From: Rubripirellula obstinata
GTDB taxonomy: Bacteria; Planctomycetota; Planctomycetia; Pirellulales; Pirellulaceae
DNA: 64,000 nucleotides
Direction of reading: 5' to 3'
NCBI RefSeq assembly: GCF_001642955.1
Contig: NZ_LWSK01000010.1
Coordinates: 1-64,000 of the forward strand
A program made the translations under genes and the position numbers. Of the stretch, positions 16,301 through 25,585 are shown in pieces; the stretch's first letter is position 1; the number at the start of each line of letters is the position of its first letter. A model generated the notes under the pieces. The model was not told the origin of the DNA. It worked only from the letters and a program-made list of their open reading frames with translations, and did not search any database.

Positions 16301-17452
16301 ATGCGGCGAATTGGCACCTTAGATACGTCCGATCAGGCCCGCAAACTGCTCGGATATCTGCAAAGCGAGTCCATCGACGCCATGATCGACCCGGTGGACG
16401 ATTCGCTCAATCGTGATTCCAACCAGGGGGATTCAAAAGATGGCAGTCAAAAAAACTCTGCGCTGCAAAATCCTGGGCTGCAAAATTCTGGGCCGCAAAA
16501 CTCTGGACCGTGGAACCTTTGGGTCCGCGACGAAGTGGATGTGGACGAAGCGAAATCGGCCTATAAAGATTTTCTTGAATCGCCTGAGTCGCCCAAGTTC
16601 GATGTTCCGCTGGCCGACCTGCCCAGTCGATCAAATCCTGGCTTAGCACGAGCCCGACAAGCCGATCGCCGTCAAGAAAAGGATCGCGTCAAATCCGCGC
16701 GGCGGCGAGCCGCTTCGCGTGACCTAAATCAATTGGACATGCCCGTCGGTGATGTTGCGCGACAACAAAGCATTCCAGTGGTGATTGGGATTATCATCAT
16801 TTCGGTCGTCATGTCGCTGTCCACCAACTTTTCGAAGCCGCGTGCGAATCGCTTGGGCACCGAAACGTTGGAGCAGAAGATTTATCGGGCGACATCGTTT
16901 GTCGATCGTGATTTGTATCGAAGCGAAGGTGGCGATTCTTTTGCATCGGTTCGTAAAGGCGAAGTGTGGCGGTTTGTGACGCCGATGTTTTTGCACGGCG
17001 ATGAATTTCACCTGGCGTTTAACATGCTGTGGATCTTCTTTTTGGGATCCGTGATTGAAAAGTTGCACGGCTCGCTATTTTTTGCAGTCCTGGTCACGTT
17101 GACTCAGTTGGGCGGGATGGCGTTGCAAGTTGGGTTGCCGGCGGAGGATTGGGTGCCCCAGTCATTGCACGGCAGCCCGTTTGTGGTCGGTGCCTCCGGT
17201 GCAGTCTATGGTTTGTTCGGGTTCCTGCTGGTTCGTCCTTGGGTGGACGGTGACTATCCGATCAACCTGGTGCCCATCAACGTCGTCTTGATGTTTGTGA
17301 TGTTGTTCGCCGGGATCCTGGAATTTGTACCCAACGTTGCCAACGGTGCTCACCTGGGTGGATTGATTGCGGGTTTGGTGTTAGGTGCGATTCCGTTCTT
17401 CGGCAAGCTCGCTGCATCAAAGCGATCTTCTCATTCGTTTTCAGGAGACTGA
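16301..17452 (+). CDS. Rhomboid family intramembrane serine protease
   Basis: 383 residues. The catalytic dyad is visible: Ser299 in GASGAVYG and His351 in GAHLGG, with HLAFNM and other loop-1 features. At least six membrane segments are seen from residue 155 on (SIPVVIGIIIISVVMSL onward). The N-terminus (1-35) resembles the small cytoplasmic domain found before other rhomboids, followed by a low-complexity run with QNPGLQNSGPQNSGPWN repeats and then a basic Arg-rich stretch. Rhomboids cut single-pass membrane proteins within the bilayer; the substrate here is unknown. The MATE gene starts seven bases after the stop, so the two are translationally linked. Confidence 0.93.
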   Translation: MRRIGTLDTSDQARKLLGYLQSESIDAMIDPVDDSLNRDSNQGDSKDGSQKNSALQNPGLQNSGPQNSGPWNLWVRDEVDVDEAKSAYKDFLESPESPKFDVPLADLPSRSNPGLARARQADRRQEKDRVKSARRRAASRDLNQLDMPVGDVARQQSIPVVIGIIIISVVMSLSTNFSKPRANRLGTETLEQKIYRATSFVDRDLYRSEGGDSFASVRKGEVWRFVTPMFLHGDEFHLAFNMLWIFFLGSVIEKLHGSLFFAVLVTLTQLGGMALQVGLPAEDWVPQSLHGSPFVVGASGAVYGLFGFLLVRPWVDGDYPINLVPINVVLMFVMLFAGILEFVPNVANGAHLGGLIAGLVLGAIPFFGKLAASKRSSHSFSGD

Positions 17453-17459
17453 ATTCGTT

Positions 17460-18869
17460 TTGAGCACTGAAACTAAGCAGGGGCAACAGGTTTCGTTTGC
17501 TGCCGCGATCGCCGAAGTGTGGCGAATTGCGTTGCCGTTGATGATCAGCACGGGGACGTTTTCGCTGGTGCTGTTTGCCGACCGAACATTGCTGTTGAAG
17601 TACGACGGCGCGTCGATGAGTGCAGCGATGACAGGCGGTAATTTGTTTTGGGTTTTGGTTTGTTTACCGATGGGGATTGTGTCGATGACGGGCGCGATCG
17701 TCAGCCAGTACATCGGAGCGGGTAAGCCCGAACGGGTTGGTCGTTTTCTTTGGCAGTCGGTCTGGATTTCACTCAGTTTTACGCCCTTCTTCATCGCGCT
17801 CGCTTATTTTGCACCCTGGATTTTTCGAGCAACCGGCCAGCCCGAATCTCTGATCGATCTCAATTCGATCTACTTTAGAATTTTGATGATTGGTGCGGTG
17901 GGTCAGGTGCTTGAAACGGCACTGAGCGGTTTTTTTAGCGGTACCGAACGTACGGGAACCGTTATGTGGGTTTCGATCGTTTCGGGATTGATCAACCTGT
18001 TGGCGGACTACTTACTGATCTTTGGCATGTTGGGCTTACCCGAGATGGGAATCAAGGGGGCCGCGATCGCCAGCGTGATTTCATTCTGGTTTAAGGTCGT
18101 CGTTTATGGATGGTTGCTGACGCGGCCTCGCTTCGAAGCGGTGTATCAGTTTTCGTCGGGCAGGGCATGGGATCGGGGGATGCTGGTGAAGCTGATTTTC
18201 TTTGGCTTTCCCACTGGCTTGATGTACCTGAACGAGGCCGGTGCGTTCACGGTGATGGTGCTGCGTATCGGAACGCTGGGCGATGTTCCGCTACGTGCAA
18301 CCACGATGGCAATCAATTTTAATATGATCGCATTCATTCCGCTGATTGGCGTTTCGATTGCGGCAAGTGTCTTGGTGGGGCGGCATCTAACAGAGACGGG
18401 GCCCAACCGAGCTGCAAAAAGTGTCGCGGCTGCCATGGCCATTGGGCTGGTCTACAGCAGCCTATGGATGATCGCGTTTCTGACCATCGGCGACGTGATG
18501 ATGTCGCTGTATGAATTCAATAGCGATGGCGAGGACTCCGCGCGGGCGATTGAGCTTTCACGAGGATTGCTCGGCTTCGTCGCGATCTATGTCGTGCTCG
18601 ATGCCACGCAATTGATTCTGGCGGGGGCACTTCGCGGCGCAGGCGACACCTGGTTTGTGCTTTTTGGCGGCATCACCGCATCAGCGATCGCGTTGTCGAT
18701 CGGCTTTGCGTTTGAACCAAGCGTCGCGAACATTGGTTCGGGCACCTCTTACAACGCGGGGCTGAATTGGTGGTGGACCGTGCTGGCGTTGTGGGTGTGC
18801 TTGTTGGCTGTCCTGATGGCCTTGAGATTCGCGACCGGCCAATGGCGAAAAATGCGAATGGTGGATTAG
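17460..18869 (+). CDS. MATE family efflux transporter
   Basis: 469 residues if it starts at TTG 17460, which has AGGAG upstream at 17443-17447, at the end of the rhomboid gene. About 12 membrane segments form two pseudo-symmetric halves; conserved features include LMISTGTFSLVLFADRTLL in TM1, GAIVSQYIGAGKPE, and the repeat in the second half GVSIAASVLVGRHL. MATE proteins export cationic drugs or metabolites using Na+ or H+ gradients from the inner membrane. The specificity cannot be judged. Co-expression with the rhomboid is likely from the 7-bp spacing. The 3' side ends in a family A palindrome. Confidence 0.9.
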   Translation: MSTETKQGQQVSFAAAIAEVWRIALPLMISTGTFSLVLFADRTLLLKYDGASMSAAMTGGNLFWVLVCLPMGIVSMTGAIVSQYIGAGKPERVGRFLWQSVWISLSFTPFFIALAYFAPWIFRATGQPESLIDLNSIYFRILMIGAVGQVLETALSGFFSGTERTGTVMWVSIVSGLINLLADYLLIFGMLGLPEMGIKGAAIASVISFWFKVVVYGWLLTRPRFEAVYQFSSGRAWDRGMLVKLIFFGFPTGLMYLNEAGAFTVMVLRIGTLGDVPLRATTMAINFNMIAFIPLIGVSIAASVLVGRHLTETGPNRAAKSVAAAMAIGLVYSSLWMIAFLTIGDVMMSLYEFNSDGEDSARAIELSRGLLGFVAIYVVLDATQLILAGALRGAGDTWFVLFGGITASAIALSIGFAFEPSVANIGSGTSYNAGLNWWWTVLALWVCLLAVLMALRFATGQWRKMRMVD

Positions 18870-18887
18870 TTCAGGTAAAGAATGGAT

Positions 18888-18975
18888 GTAGGCCGGAACA
18901 AGCTTGGCGCAGTTCCGGCAATCCAGCGCAGTACCATGCAATTGCCGGAACTGCGCCAAGCTTGTTCCGGCCTAC
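18888..18975. repeat. Palindromic repeat, family A, copy 2
   Basis: GTAGGCCGGAACAAGCTTGG at the left and CCAAGCTTGTTCCGGCCTAC at the right, near-perfect arms with a central AATCCAGCGCAGTACCATGCAATT loop. It lies between converging genes (MATE and HtrA), as copy 1 does. Confidence 0.9.
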
Positions 18976-19006
18976 GATTGTTCCGAATTCTTGGCGGCCA
19001 GAAACG

Positions 19007-20332
19007 TTAGTTCAAGTCAGCCAAGCTGACTTCGGTGCGGTAACGTTTGCCGCCGCGGTAGATGATCATCGGCGTTGATTCGCCGATGGGCGTCAATCCG
19101 ACACGAGCGACCAAGTGGTCATCGCTCTCGACCGCTTTGCCGTCGAATTGAACGATGATGTCACCGCGTTGCAAATGTGCTTGTTCGGCTGGTGAGCCAG
19201 GGCGAACGTTTTTCACCAGAGCTCCGCTTAGGATGCCTGCTTGCACGAGTTCGCGATTGGCAGCGGCAAGGTCTGCGGGTGTGAAGTCGGGATCTAGCGT
19301 GACGCCCAAGTACCCACGTCGCATGCGGCCTTGGCGGGTCAGTTGGTCGGCGACTCGCATTGCCATGTCGATTGGAATTGCAAAACCGATGCCTTCACTG
19401 CCGCCGCTGCTGCTGGCGATGGCAGTGTTCAGCCCGACCACTTCGCCACGCAGGTTCAGCAGCGGACCGCCGCTGTTGCCGGGATTGATTGCCGCGTCGG
19501 TTTGAAAGAAATCTTGCAAGTCGATCTTCTGCTCGCCCAGCGAAAGATCTCGCCGACCTTTGGCGCTTAGAATTCCAAACGTCACGCTATGGCTTAAACC
19601 AAAGGGGCTTCCGATTGCGATCACGAAGTCACCAATTTCGATCGCTTCGCTGTCGCCTAATCTCGCGGCCGGCAAACCGGTGTTATCGATTCGCATGACT
19701 GCGACATCGGTGCTGGCGTCGGAGACAACTTTGCTGGGATAGAATTCGCGACCGTCGCTGCTACGCAGTAAAATTTCTCGCGGGCTGGCACCCACAATCA
19801 CGTGGCGATTGGTCAGCACCCACAGCGAGCCGTCCATTGCTTCAATGACCACGCCGCTGCCGGCTTCGTCGTACGATTGACGCGCGCCGCCCTTGGTTTC
19901 GGTTTTGTGAGCTTCGATGTGGATGACACTTGGTTTGACTAACAGTGAAACTCGTCGGACCAGTGATCCAAGTCGGTCGAAGGCTTCAAACTCTTCCGCC
20001 AGTTCGTTGAACAACCGCTCTCGCTGCGTGTCGATATCGACCTTTTGAATCGGCGCGAGTTCGTCAATGGACGGCTTGCGAACGCTGACGGATTGGTTGT
20101 CTTGGAAGGCCTGGTTGCCCTGAAAACCCTGGCTTCCCTGAAAGCCCTGGCTTCCCTGAAAACCATAGGGCAGAGCAACTGCATCTTGGGCTGACAACGA
20201 ACCGGCCGCAAGTCCGGCGAAGCTGCCGCAGGCAATCGCAATGACGCAGCGACGCAGAACGGTTTTCAAAACGGAGCCGGATCGATTTCGGTGCTTCTTT
20301 CCAGGTGCTTTGGCGAGAGAATCAATGACCAT
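19007..20332 (-). CDS. HtrA/DegP-like serine protease with one PDZ domain
   Basis: 441 residues from ATG 20332, with a basic N-terminus and a signal-like hydrophobic stretch (VIAIACGSFAGLAAG) ending near SLSAQ, so it is probably periplasmic. The catalytic triad is His177 (NRHVI), Asp209 (TDVAVMRID) and Ser287 (GNSGGPL). A C-terminal PDZ domain holds GYLGVTLD and GDIIVQFDG. Just after the signal is an in-frame tandem repeat of GFQGSQ (18-bp units near 20100-20165), absent from typical HtrA and probably variable in length. These proteases degrade misfolded envelope proteins. A second HtrA gene is at 33099-34421. Confidence 0.94.
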   Translation of the reverse strand: MVIDSLAKAPGKKHRNRSGSVLKTVLRRCVIAIACGSFAGLAAGSLSAQDAVALPYGFQGSQGFQGSQGFQGNQAFQDNQSVSVRKPSIDELAPIQKVDIDTQRERLFNELAEEFEAFDRLGSLVRRVSLLVKPSVIHIEAHKTETKGGARQSYDEAGSGVVIEAMDGSLWVLTNRHVIVGASPREILLRSSDGREFYPSKVVSDASTDVAVMRIDNTGLPAARLGDSEAIEIGDFVIAIGSPFGLSHSVTFGILSAKGRRDLSLGEQKIDLQDFFQTDAAINPGNSGGPLLNLRGEVVGLNTAIASSSGGSEGIGFAIPIDMAMRVADQLTRQGRMRRGYLGVTLDPDFTPADLAAANRELVQAGILSGALVKNVRPGSPAEQAHLQRGDIIVQFDGKAVESDDHLVARVGLTPIGESTPMIIYRGGKRYRTEVSLADLN

Positions 20333-20518
20333 GGGCGGGCAATGGGATGCGAGAGTTTGGGAGGAGCGGGGGCGTTAGCAACGGCGGCTTTGGGAGGAGC
20401 CAGTTTAGGAGGAGCCAGTGCTATCTTACGCATCGTCCACCTGGATAGGAAAGCTTGGCACTTGTCACCGGCGGCATTCCTGAGCGGGCAATCTGGCAAA
20501 ACCCTCAATTTCAGCGCA

Positions 20519-20550
20519 TTAAAAACGGCCGGTGAATCCACCGACCGTTT
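20519..20550 (-). terminator. Rho-independent terminator downstream of the DksA-type gene
   Basis: Read on the minus strand, AAACGGTCGGTG pairs with CACCGGCCGTTT across a 4-base loop (20523-20534 with 20539-20550) and is followed by a T-rich run. It lies 38 bp beyond the stop of the DksA-type gene. Confidence 0.75.
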
Positions 20551-20588
20551 GCGTTATTGGTAACGAAGGTAACGACAAGGATGGCCGT

Positions 20589-21002
20589 TTAGACCGGGTC
20601 CGCTTCGACGTTATCGAATACACGGTTCCAGGCGACGCCGCCGCCACGTGCTGATCGCACTTCCGCACGACGCTTGCAGTCGATGCACTCGGTGGCGTAG
20701 GGAATCGCTCGCAATCGAGTCAGCGGGATCGGCTTGCCGCAGCCGTCGCAATTTCCATAGTACCCAGCATCGAAACGAGCGATCGCTTCGTTGATCGCGG
20801 ATAGCTCTCGACTTTCCGCTTCGATCAATTGACTGTTCAATTCGTCTTGGACCGTATTGGCTGCGGCGTCAAGTACGTCGCCAGTTCGCTCTTGATGCAG
20901 TTCCCGCAGCAGGCTGAGGTCACCGTCAAACGCTCGTTGCAACGCTTCGCGACGTCTGACTAATTGGTCACGGAGCTTTTGGATGGAATCTTTTCGAGGC
21001 AT
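20589..21002 (-). CDS. DksA/TraR family C4 zinc finger protein
   Basis: 137 residues from ATG 21002, which has AAGG eight bases upstream; an ATG at 21011 is too close to that site. An N-terminal helical hairpin (IQKLRDQLVRRREALQRAF, then EAESRELSAINEAIARF) leads into the C4 finger CDGC..C-x2-C (NCDGCGKPIPL and TECIDCKRR), the signature of DksA/TraR proteins. They bind the secondary channel of RNA polymerase and adjust transcription with ppGpp. The acidic pair at the DksA tip is not clearly preserved, so whether it acts like DksA is uncertain. It ends at a good intrinsic terminator. Confidence 0.88.
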   Translation of the reverse strand: MPRKDSIQKLRDQLVRRREALQRAFDGDLSLLRELHQERTGDVLDAAANTVQDELNSQLIEAESRELSAINEAIARFDAGYYGNCDGCGKPIPLTRLRAIPYATECIDCKRRAEVRSARGGGVAWNRVFDNVEADPV

Positions 21003-21517
21003 CGCATTCACCTTTTGGTTGGAAGAGAAGGTCGCCGCGAATCGAGGCGGTTGGGGAGGGATTCGGTCGCTAGCAACTGTGGGGCCCTTCGCGTCAGATG
21101 ACTCCCGACCGACAGCTTATGATAGGGACGGACCCCCGCGTTGACAGCATTTTCTTGCCAAGATTCTGGCGAAAAGTGTCCCGCTAGGGGCCGCCTAGCA
21201 CCGGTTGTAGTGCGTTTAGGGGGATTTCGACGCAAAAATGCACTCAGATTCGCCAGCACCTGCCGTCTGTGAATCATAGCCAGAACGCAGTTAAGTGTTC
21301 GTTTGTACACATTTGGCGGTAGGGTTGATCGTCAGGATCGTTCAACTTTGACTGATCCGACAAATTGGCTCACCGCTGTCGCGTCGATCGCCGAAGTACG
21401 AAAGACAAGGGACCTTCGCGCAGTAGCGGGTTTTCGCGCTGACCGCGAAATTCGGGTTCCAAGGCAGGCAGGATGTGCCTTCACTGATCTGATACGGAAA
21501 GACAACGGGCGTTTAGC
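21003..21517. other. Divergent intergenic region, 515 bp
   Basis: This gap separates the leftward DksA-type gene from the rightward FHA gene and must hold promoters for both. Reading frames in it are short and without motifs. A TTGACT box near 21350 has no clear -10 partner, so no promoter is called. Confidence 0.5.
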
Positions 21518-24500
21518 ATGGATCAAACAAACGAACCGCTCTCGGGAATGGATTCCACCTCCTTTCACGCAGATTCGACCTCGATGTTCTCACCCACTTC
21601 TGCGGGTGGGACACTTCCGCCGCTGCCTAGTTTTCAAACGCCAGGCAACTCCGCAACCGAGTCGCAAACAGCGATCCCGCAGTCAGCGATCCCGCAGTCA
21701 GGGATGCCACAGTCAGCGATTCCTGGGCAATCGAGTTTGTTGGGCAGCGGCAGTGGAAATCGTTCAGCCAGCCCGCTCGATAACTTCGCAAACAAGACCG
21801 CCGACACACAATCAATTGAATTCCGCGTCGCTCGCGCCGACTCGCCCGTACGCCGACTTCGCCTGACCGGAAACCGTTACACCTTTGGCAGCGCCGAAGG
21901 TTGCTCGATCCGTTTGAACGAGCCCAGCCTGCGCCCCATGCATGCGGTACTGACGCGTGATGGAGACCGCGTGGTGGTCCGTGCTTACTCGGTTCCGATC
22001 GAGGTGAATCGCAATCGAGTCAACGAAACAACACTTGCTGTGGGCGACCAACTGCGACTTGGTGATTACGAGTTTGAACTGTTGGCGATCAGCGGTTCAA
22101 GTTCCTCTGACGTATCGTCAAGTTTTTCTTCAGCGACTTACGACACCGCTCCTGTCCTGAACAACCCAAGCAGCACTCAGACTGATCATGAGGAAGCCGT
22201 TTGGCGACAAAGGCTTCGCAAAGAGATCGACCAATGGCGTTCCAAGCAAGTCGAATGCGACCGACGGGCCAGTCAATGCGATGAACGTGAAGCCCACCTG
22301 CGCGGTCGCGAATCTGAACTATGGTCGCGAGCGGAAAACTTGTATCGCCGCGAGGCAAAGATTCAAGATCAAGAATCCGCCGTGTATCAAATGCACGATG
22401 ATTATGCCGAACGTCAACAAGAACTGCTGCGGCTGCGCGAAGATACGAACCAGAAACAACGTCACATCCAACAGCGCGAATCCGAATTCGCTCGCCAGGA
22501 AACTGAGTATCGCCAGCAACTAGAAGAGGCAACGGCACACCTGTTGCAATCGCAAGCCCAGGCGACCGCGGCGACCGAAGCGGTCAAGGAAATGCGTCAG
22601 CAGTTCGAGGCGCTCAATGAGCAGATCGAAGAGCTGTCGAACCAACAGAGCGACCTGAAACGCAACGAAGAAACCGAGCGGGAAGAAAACCAACGTCAGC
22701 GACGCGATCTGGAAACACAGCGAGACGCTGCGATCGATGCTCAGGCCGAAAGTGATGCTCGCCGTCGCGAAGCACTCGATCGTGTTGAACAGATGTCGGC
22801 GGAACTTGACCGGCTGCGAACCGAGCAAGCCGAATGCGGCGAGGTTGACGACCAAAGGTTGCAAGAAAACGAAGCGACAATCGATTCGCTTCGTAAACAA
22901 GTCGAAGGCCTGCAGCATAACGTTGACGAAGCATCCGAAGAAGCAAACCGACTTCGCAGCGATTACCGCGACGCTCTTGATTCCGTGCGTCAACTCGAAG
23001 AACTGGTCGCGCAAAGCAATCAGCGGGGCGATACCGATCGTGATCAATGGGCGTCCGATGCGGATTGCCTGCGAGCGGAAATTGAATCGCTTTCAACTGA
23101 TCTGGAAAAAACTCGCGAAGAACTCGATAGTTTGCGACAAGCAAATCAATCGCTGAACACTCGGTTGCATGAAGTGGAAACCGAACGCGACCACGCGATT
23201 GAAGAGGTTTCCGATCGCCCGACACGCGAAGCATTCGATCATCTGCGTAGCGAACTCGAAAACGCCAACCAAACTCTGGCCGATTTGCGTCAGGGAATTA
23301 CCAAAGGTGATAGCGACGACAATTCCGCTAGCGAAGTCGTTGAATCTGTTGTCTCTGTTGCCGATGACAGCGTGGAAGCATCCAGTTTGTCGGTTTGGGA
23401 GCTTCCCGAAGCGAATTCGATTGATGAGGCTCCGGCCGAGGAGATGCTTGTTGAGGACCAATTGGTCGTTGAAGAAGAGGAAGAACCATCCAATGTTGAC
23501 GCGTCGATCGAAGAGACGCCTGACGATGTTTGGCCGACCTATCAAGTGACGGAAACTCCGGAACCCGAAATTGAGCCCGAAACGGAGACTGAGCCCGAGC
23601 AGGTTTCCGAAGAGATCGAAGCTGAAAGTTCGCGATCGGTTTGGGACTTGGCATCATCCGACGATCAACCAGAAGAAATGATCGAGAATACCGGGGTCTG
23701 GAATCCAAGCCCCGCTGAAGACGCATTTTCCGACATTGACCAAGACACACCTCAACAACTTGCTTTCGAGTCACCCAAATCGAGTTGGGAATCATCCATC
23801 GATGATCCAGTCGATGCCCCGATTGAAGCCCCAGTCGAATCCCCAGTCGAATCCCCAGTCGAATCACAGTTGGAAGGTGAATCAGATGAGCCCGAAGTTT
23901 CAATCTGGAACCAGGTGGCAACCCATCAAGAGAATCAAGACGAAGCTGGGCCAAAGACTGGATCGCTTGCCAGCCAGTTGATTGCCGACTTGGGTGACGG
24001 TGACGAATCAGAAGTGATCACGCCATCGGGCCAAGTTGATGAAGTCGAGAACGACGGTCCCATTTCGCTGGATCAGGCAATGGACCAAACGGAAGATCCG
24101 GTTGTCGAGGGTCTCGCTGAAAATGATGTTGCTGAAAACGATCTTGCTGAGGAACCGATCGGGTTGATGGCGTTGCTTGCGGATGATTCGGTTGATGAAG
24201 GGGCCAGCGAAGACGTTTCAGATTCGCCGACATCTGAGAGCGTTGCTGCATGGGACCGCGAATACGTAGAAGAGTCCGAGTCGCATCTGATGTCAGAATC
24301 GTCTAGTGATAGCGTTTGGGACGTCGAGGCCAACAACGAAGCCAACAACGACGAAAGTGAAAGCAACGCAGACAGCTTTCGTGATGCGTACGACCAATGC
24401 GAGGCCGAGGATCAGGCCATCACTCCCGCAGTAAGCGAATCCGAAGATGATCATTCGCAAGACCGTGTGGATGTGACGGCGATGATGCCTAGCATGGAAG

Positions 24501-25303
24501 AACTCGAAGACGAGGAGTCGGACGAAGAAGATTCCTATGCCAGCTTTAAGCAACAAAGTGAAGCGATCGATGCGGAACCATCCTCTGCTACGCCTGCTGA
24601 AACTTCACCCGAATCGGGCGGCAACGCCGGTGCCACACAAGAGATGGGTGCAACAGAAGAAGCGGATGATGATTCGATCGAAGCGTACATGAACCGTTTG
24701 CTTGGACGCGTTCAGGGAACTCCGGGAACGGATAGCAAAGCGCCCGCCGAATCGGTATCGCTGTCTTCCGTATCGGTGAGCCCGCAAGACGCGTCGGAAG
24801 TGGAATCGGAAAGTGGTTCTTCGCCAATCGCACCGCAATCGGAAATTGATCCCGACGCTCCTTTGGTACCCCGCTCGCACGCACCGGAGCGGAACAGCGA
24901 TCTGTCAGCGATGCGTGACTTGGCAAACCAGTCTGCCAGGACCGCCATCAGCCGCAGCACCCGTATTCAGACTCGCAACATGCAAATGGCGGGCGTCATG
25001 AATTTTGGGGTCGCTGTTGTTGCCGTGCTCTTTGGTCTGGGAGCATCGCTGTTTTTGACCGGCGGCCTGCTTTACCTGGCCTGGGCAATGGTTGTCATTA
25101 TCGCGGTGATTTCGATTCGCGATGGGCTCAGGAATCTCTCCGACGCTCGTACTCGAATGCAAGCCGCCGAACGTGGCGAACTACCACAAGCACTGGAGGA
25201 AACGCTTTCGACTCCAGACGAACAGGCCGCCCACGCCGAAGATCGTCTCGCCCTGCAAAACGCAGCAGCCAAGGCCGCTCGAGAGCAACATGCAGCCGAG
25301 TAA
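21518..25303 (+). CDS. FHA domain, coiled-coil, acidic and two-TM protein
   Basis: 1261 residues from ATG 21518. Order: Ser/Gln/Pro-rich start with IPQSAIPQSGMPQSAIPG repeats; an FHA phosphothreonine-binding domain at about 105-190 (YTFGSAEGCSIRLNEPSLRPMHAVL); a long coiled coil at about 220-600; an acidic, disordered region at about 610-1090 with at least eight short motifs of the form V/I/S-W-D/E/N (SVWELP, SVWDLA, GVWNPS, SIWNQV, SVWDVE and others) and a PVESPVESPVES run; then two hydrophobic helices near 1160-1205 and a basic tail. FHA domains read Ser/Thr kinase signals, and a kinase is encoded at 47.5 kb. It is probably a membrane-tethered scaffold. No enzymatic domain was seen. Confidence 0.85.
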   Translation: MDQTNEPLSGMDSTSFHADSTSMFSPTSAGGTLPPLPSFQTPGNSATESQTAIPQSAIPQSGMPQSAIPGQSSLLGSGSGNRSASPLDNFANKTADTQSIEFRVARADSPVRRLRLTGNRYTFGSAEGCSIRLNEPSLRPMHAVLTRDGDRVVVRAYSVPIEVNRNRVNETTLAVGDQLRLGDYEFELLAISGSSSSDVSSSFSSATYDTAPVLNNPSSTQTDHEEAVWRQRLRKEIDQWRSKQVECDRRASQCDEREAHLRGRESELWSRAENLYRREAKIQDQESAVYQMHDDYAERQQELLRLREDTNQKQRHIQQRESEFARQETEYRQQLEEATAHLLQSQAQATAATEAVKEMRQQFEALNEQIEELSNQQSDLKRNEETEREENQRQRRDLETQRDAAIDAQAESDARRREALDRVEQMSAELDRLRTEQAECGEVDDQRLQENEATIDSLRKQVEGLQHNVDEASEEANRLRSDYRDALDSVRQLEELVAQSNQRGDTDRDQWASDADCLRAEIESLSTDLEKTREELDSLRQANQSLNTRLHEVETERDHAIEEVSDRPTREAFDHLRSELENANQTLADLRQGITKGDSDDNSASEVVESVVSVADDSVEASSLSVWELPEANSIDEAPAEEMLVEDQLVVEEEEEPSNVDASIEETPDDVWPTYQVTETPEPEIEPETETEPEQVSEEIEAESSRSVWDLASSDDQPEEMIENTGVWNPSPAEDAFSDIDQDTPQQLAFESPKSSWESSIDDPVDAPIEAPVESPVESPVESQLEGESDEPEVSIWNQVATHQENQDEAGPKTGSLASQLIADLGDGDESEVITPSGQVDEVENDGPISLDQAMDQTEDPVVEGLAENDVAENDLAEEPIGLMALLADDSVDEGASEDVSDSPTSESVAAWDREYVEESESHLMSESSSDSVWDVEANNEANNDESESNADSFRDAYDQCEAEDQAITPAVSESEDDHSQDRVDVTAMMPSMEELEDEESDEEDSYASFKQQSEAIDAEPSSATPAETSPESGGNAGATQEMGATEEADDDSIEAYMNRLLGRVQGTPGTDSKAPAESVSLSSVSVSPQDASEVESESGSSPIAPQSEIDPDAPLVPRSHAPERNSDLSAMRDLANQSARTAISRSTRIQTRNMQMAGVMNFGVAVVAVLFGLGASLFLTGGLLYLAWAMVVIIAVISIRDGLRNLSDARTRMQAAERGELPQALEETLSTPDEQAAHAEDRLALQNAAAKAAREQHAAE

Positions 25304-25360
25304 GTCGAGCGACAGTTGAGCAACTGTTTTAAAACAACCTGAGAGGTTGCCCGCGACCTG

Positions 25361-25387
25361 CCCGTAGCTGATCCCGCCAGGGTTCAG
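25361..25387. repeat. 27-bp dispersed repeat (CCCGTAGCTGATCCCGCCAG)
   Basis: A 27-base sequence with three mismatches to 57762-57788. It is found once beside the family D array and once beside the 58-kb repeat block. Confidence 0.6.
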
Positions 25388-25414
25388 TCGAGCCTAATCC
25401 GATCGTGGACCGAA

Positions 25415-25585
25415 CCCAACGCCGTGAAGGGTTTTAAATCGTTTAACCGCGTGGGCATCGCCCCGCGCGTTGTGCTGGCCTCGAACGCGCGGGGCGATGC
25501 CCAACGCCGTGAAGGGTTTTTAAATCGTTTAACCGCGTGGGCATCGCCCCGCGCGTCGTGCGGCTCCGAACGCGCGGGGCGATGC
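25415..25585. repeat. Two tandem copies of family D hairpin repeat
   Basis: Two direct units of about 86 bp (25415-25499 and 25500-25585). Each contains CGTTTAACCGCGTGG followed by a hairpin of GCATCGCCCCGCGCGT with ACGCGCGGGGCGATGC. Related pieces occur at 51546-51563 and 51680-51713. The second unit is cut by the insertion element directly after its hairpin. Confidence 0.88.

Noticed and set aside
21303-21866. Frame overlapping the FHA start
   Set aside because: Arg-rich out-of-frame sequence overlapping the better-supported ATG at 21518.
22089-24954. Many antisense frames opposite the FHA gene
   Set aside because: They are shadows of repeated GAA/GAT codons and lack ribosome sites and conserved motifs.
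25415-25585. Possible CRISPR-like direct repeats
   Set aside because: Only two units with hairpins and no variable spacers; they belong to a dispersed repeat family.
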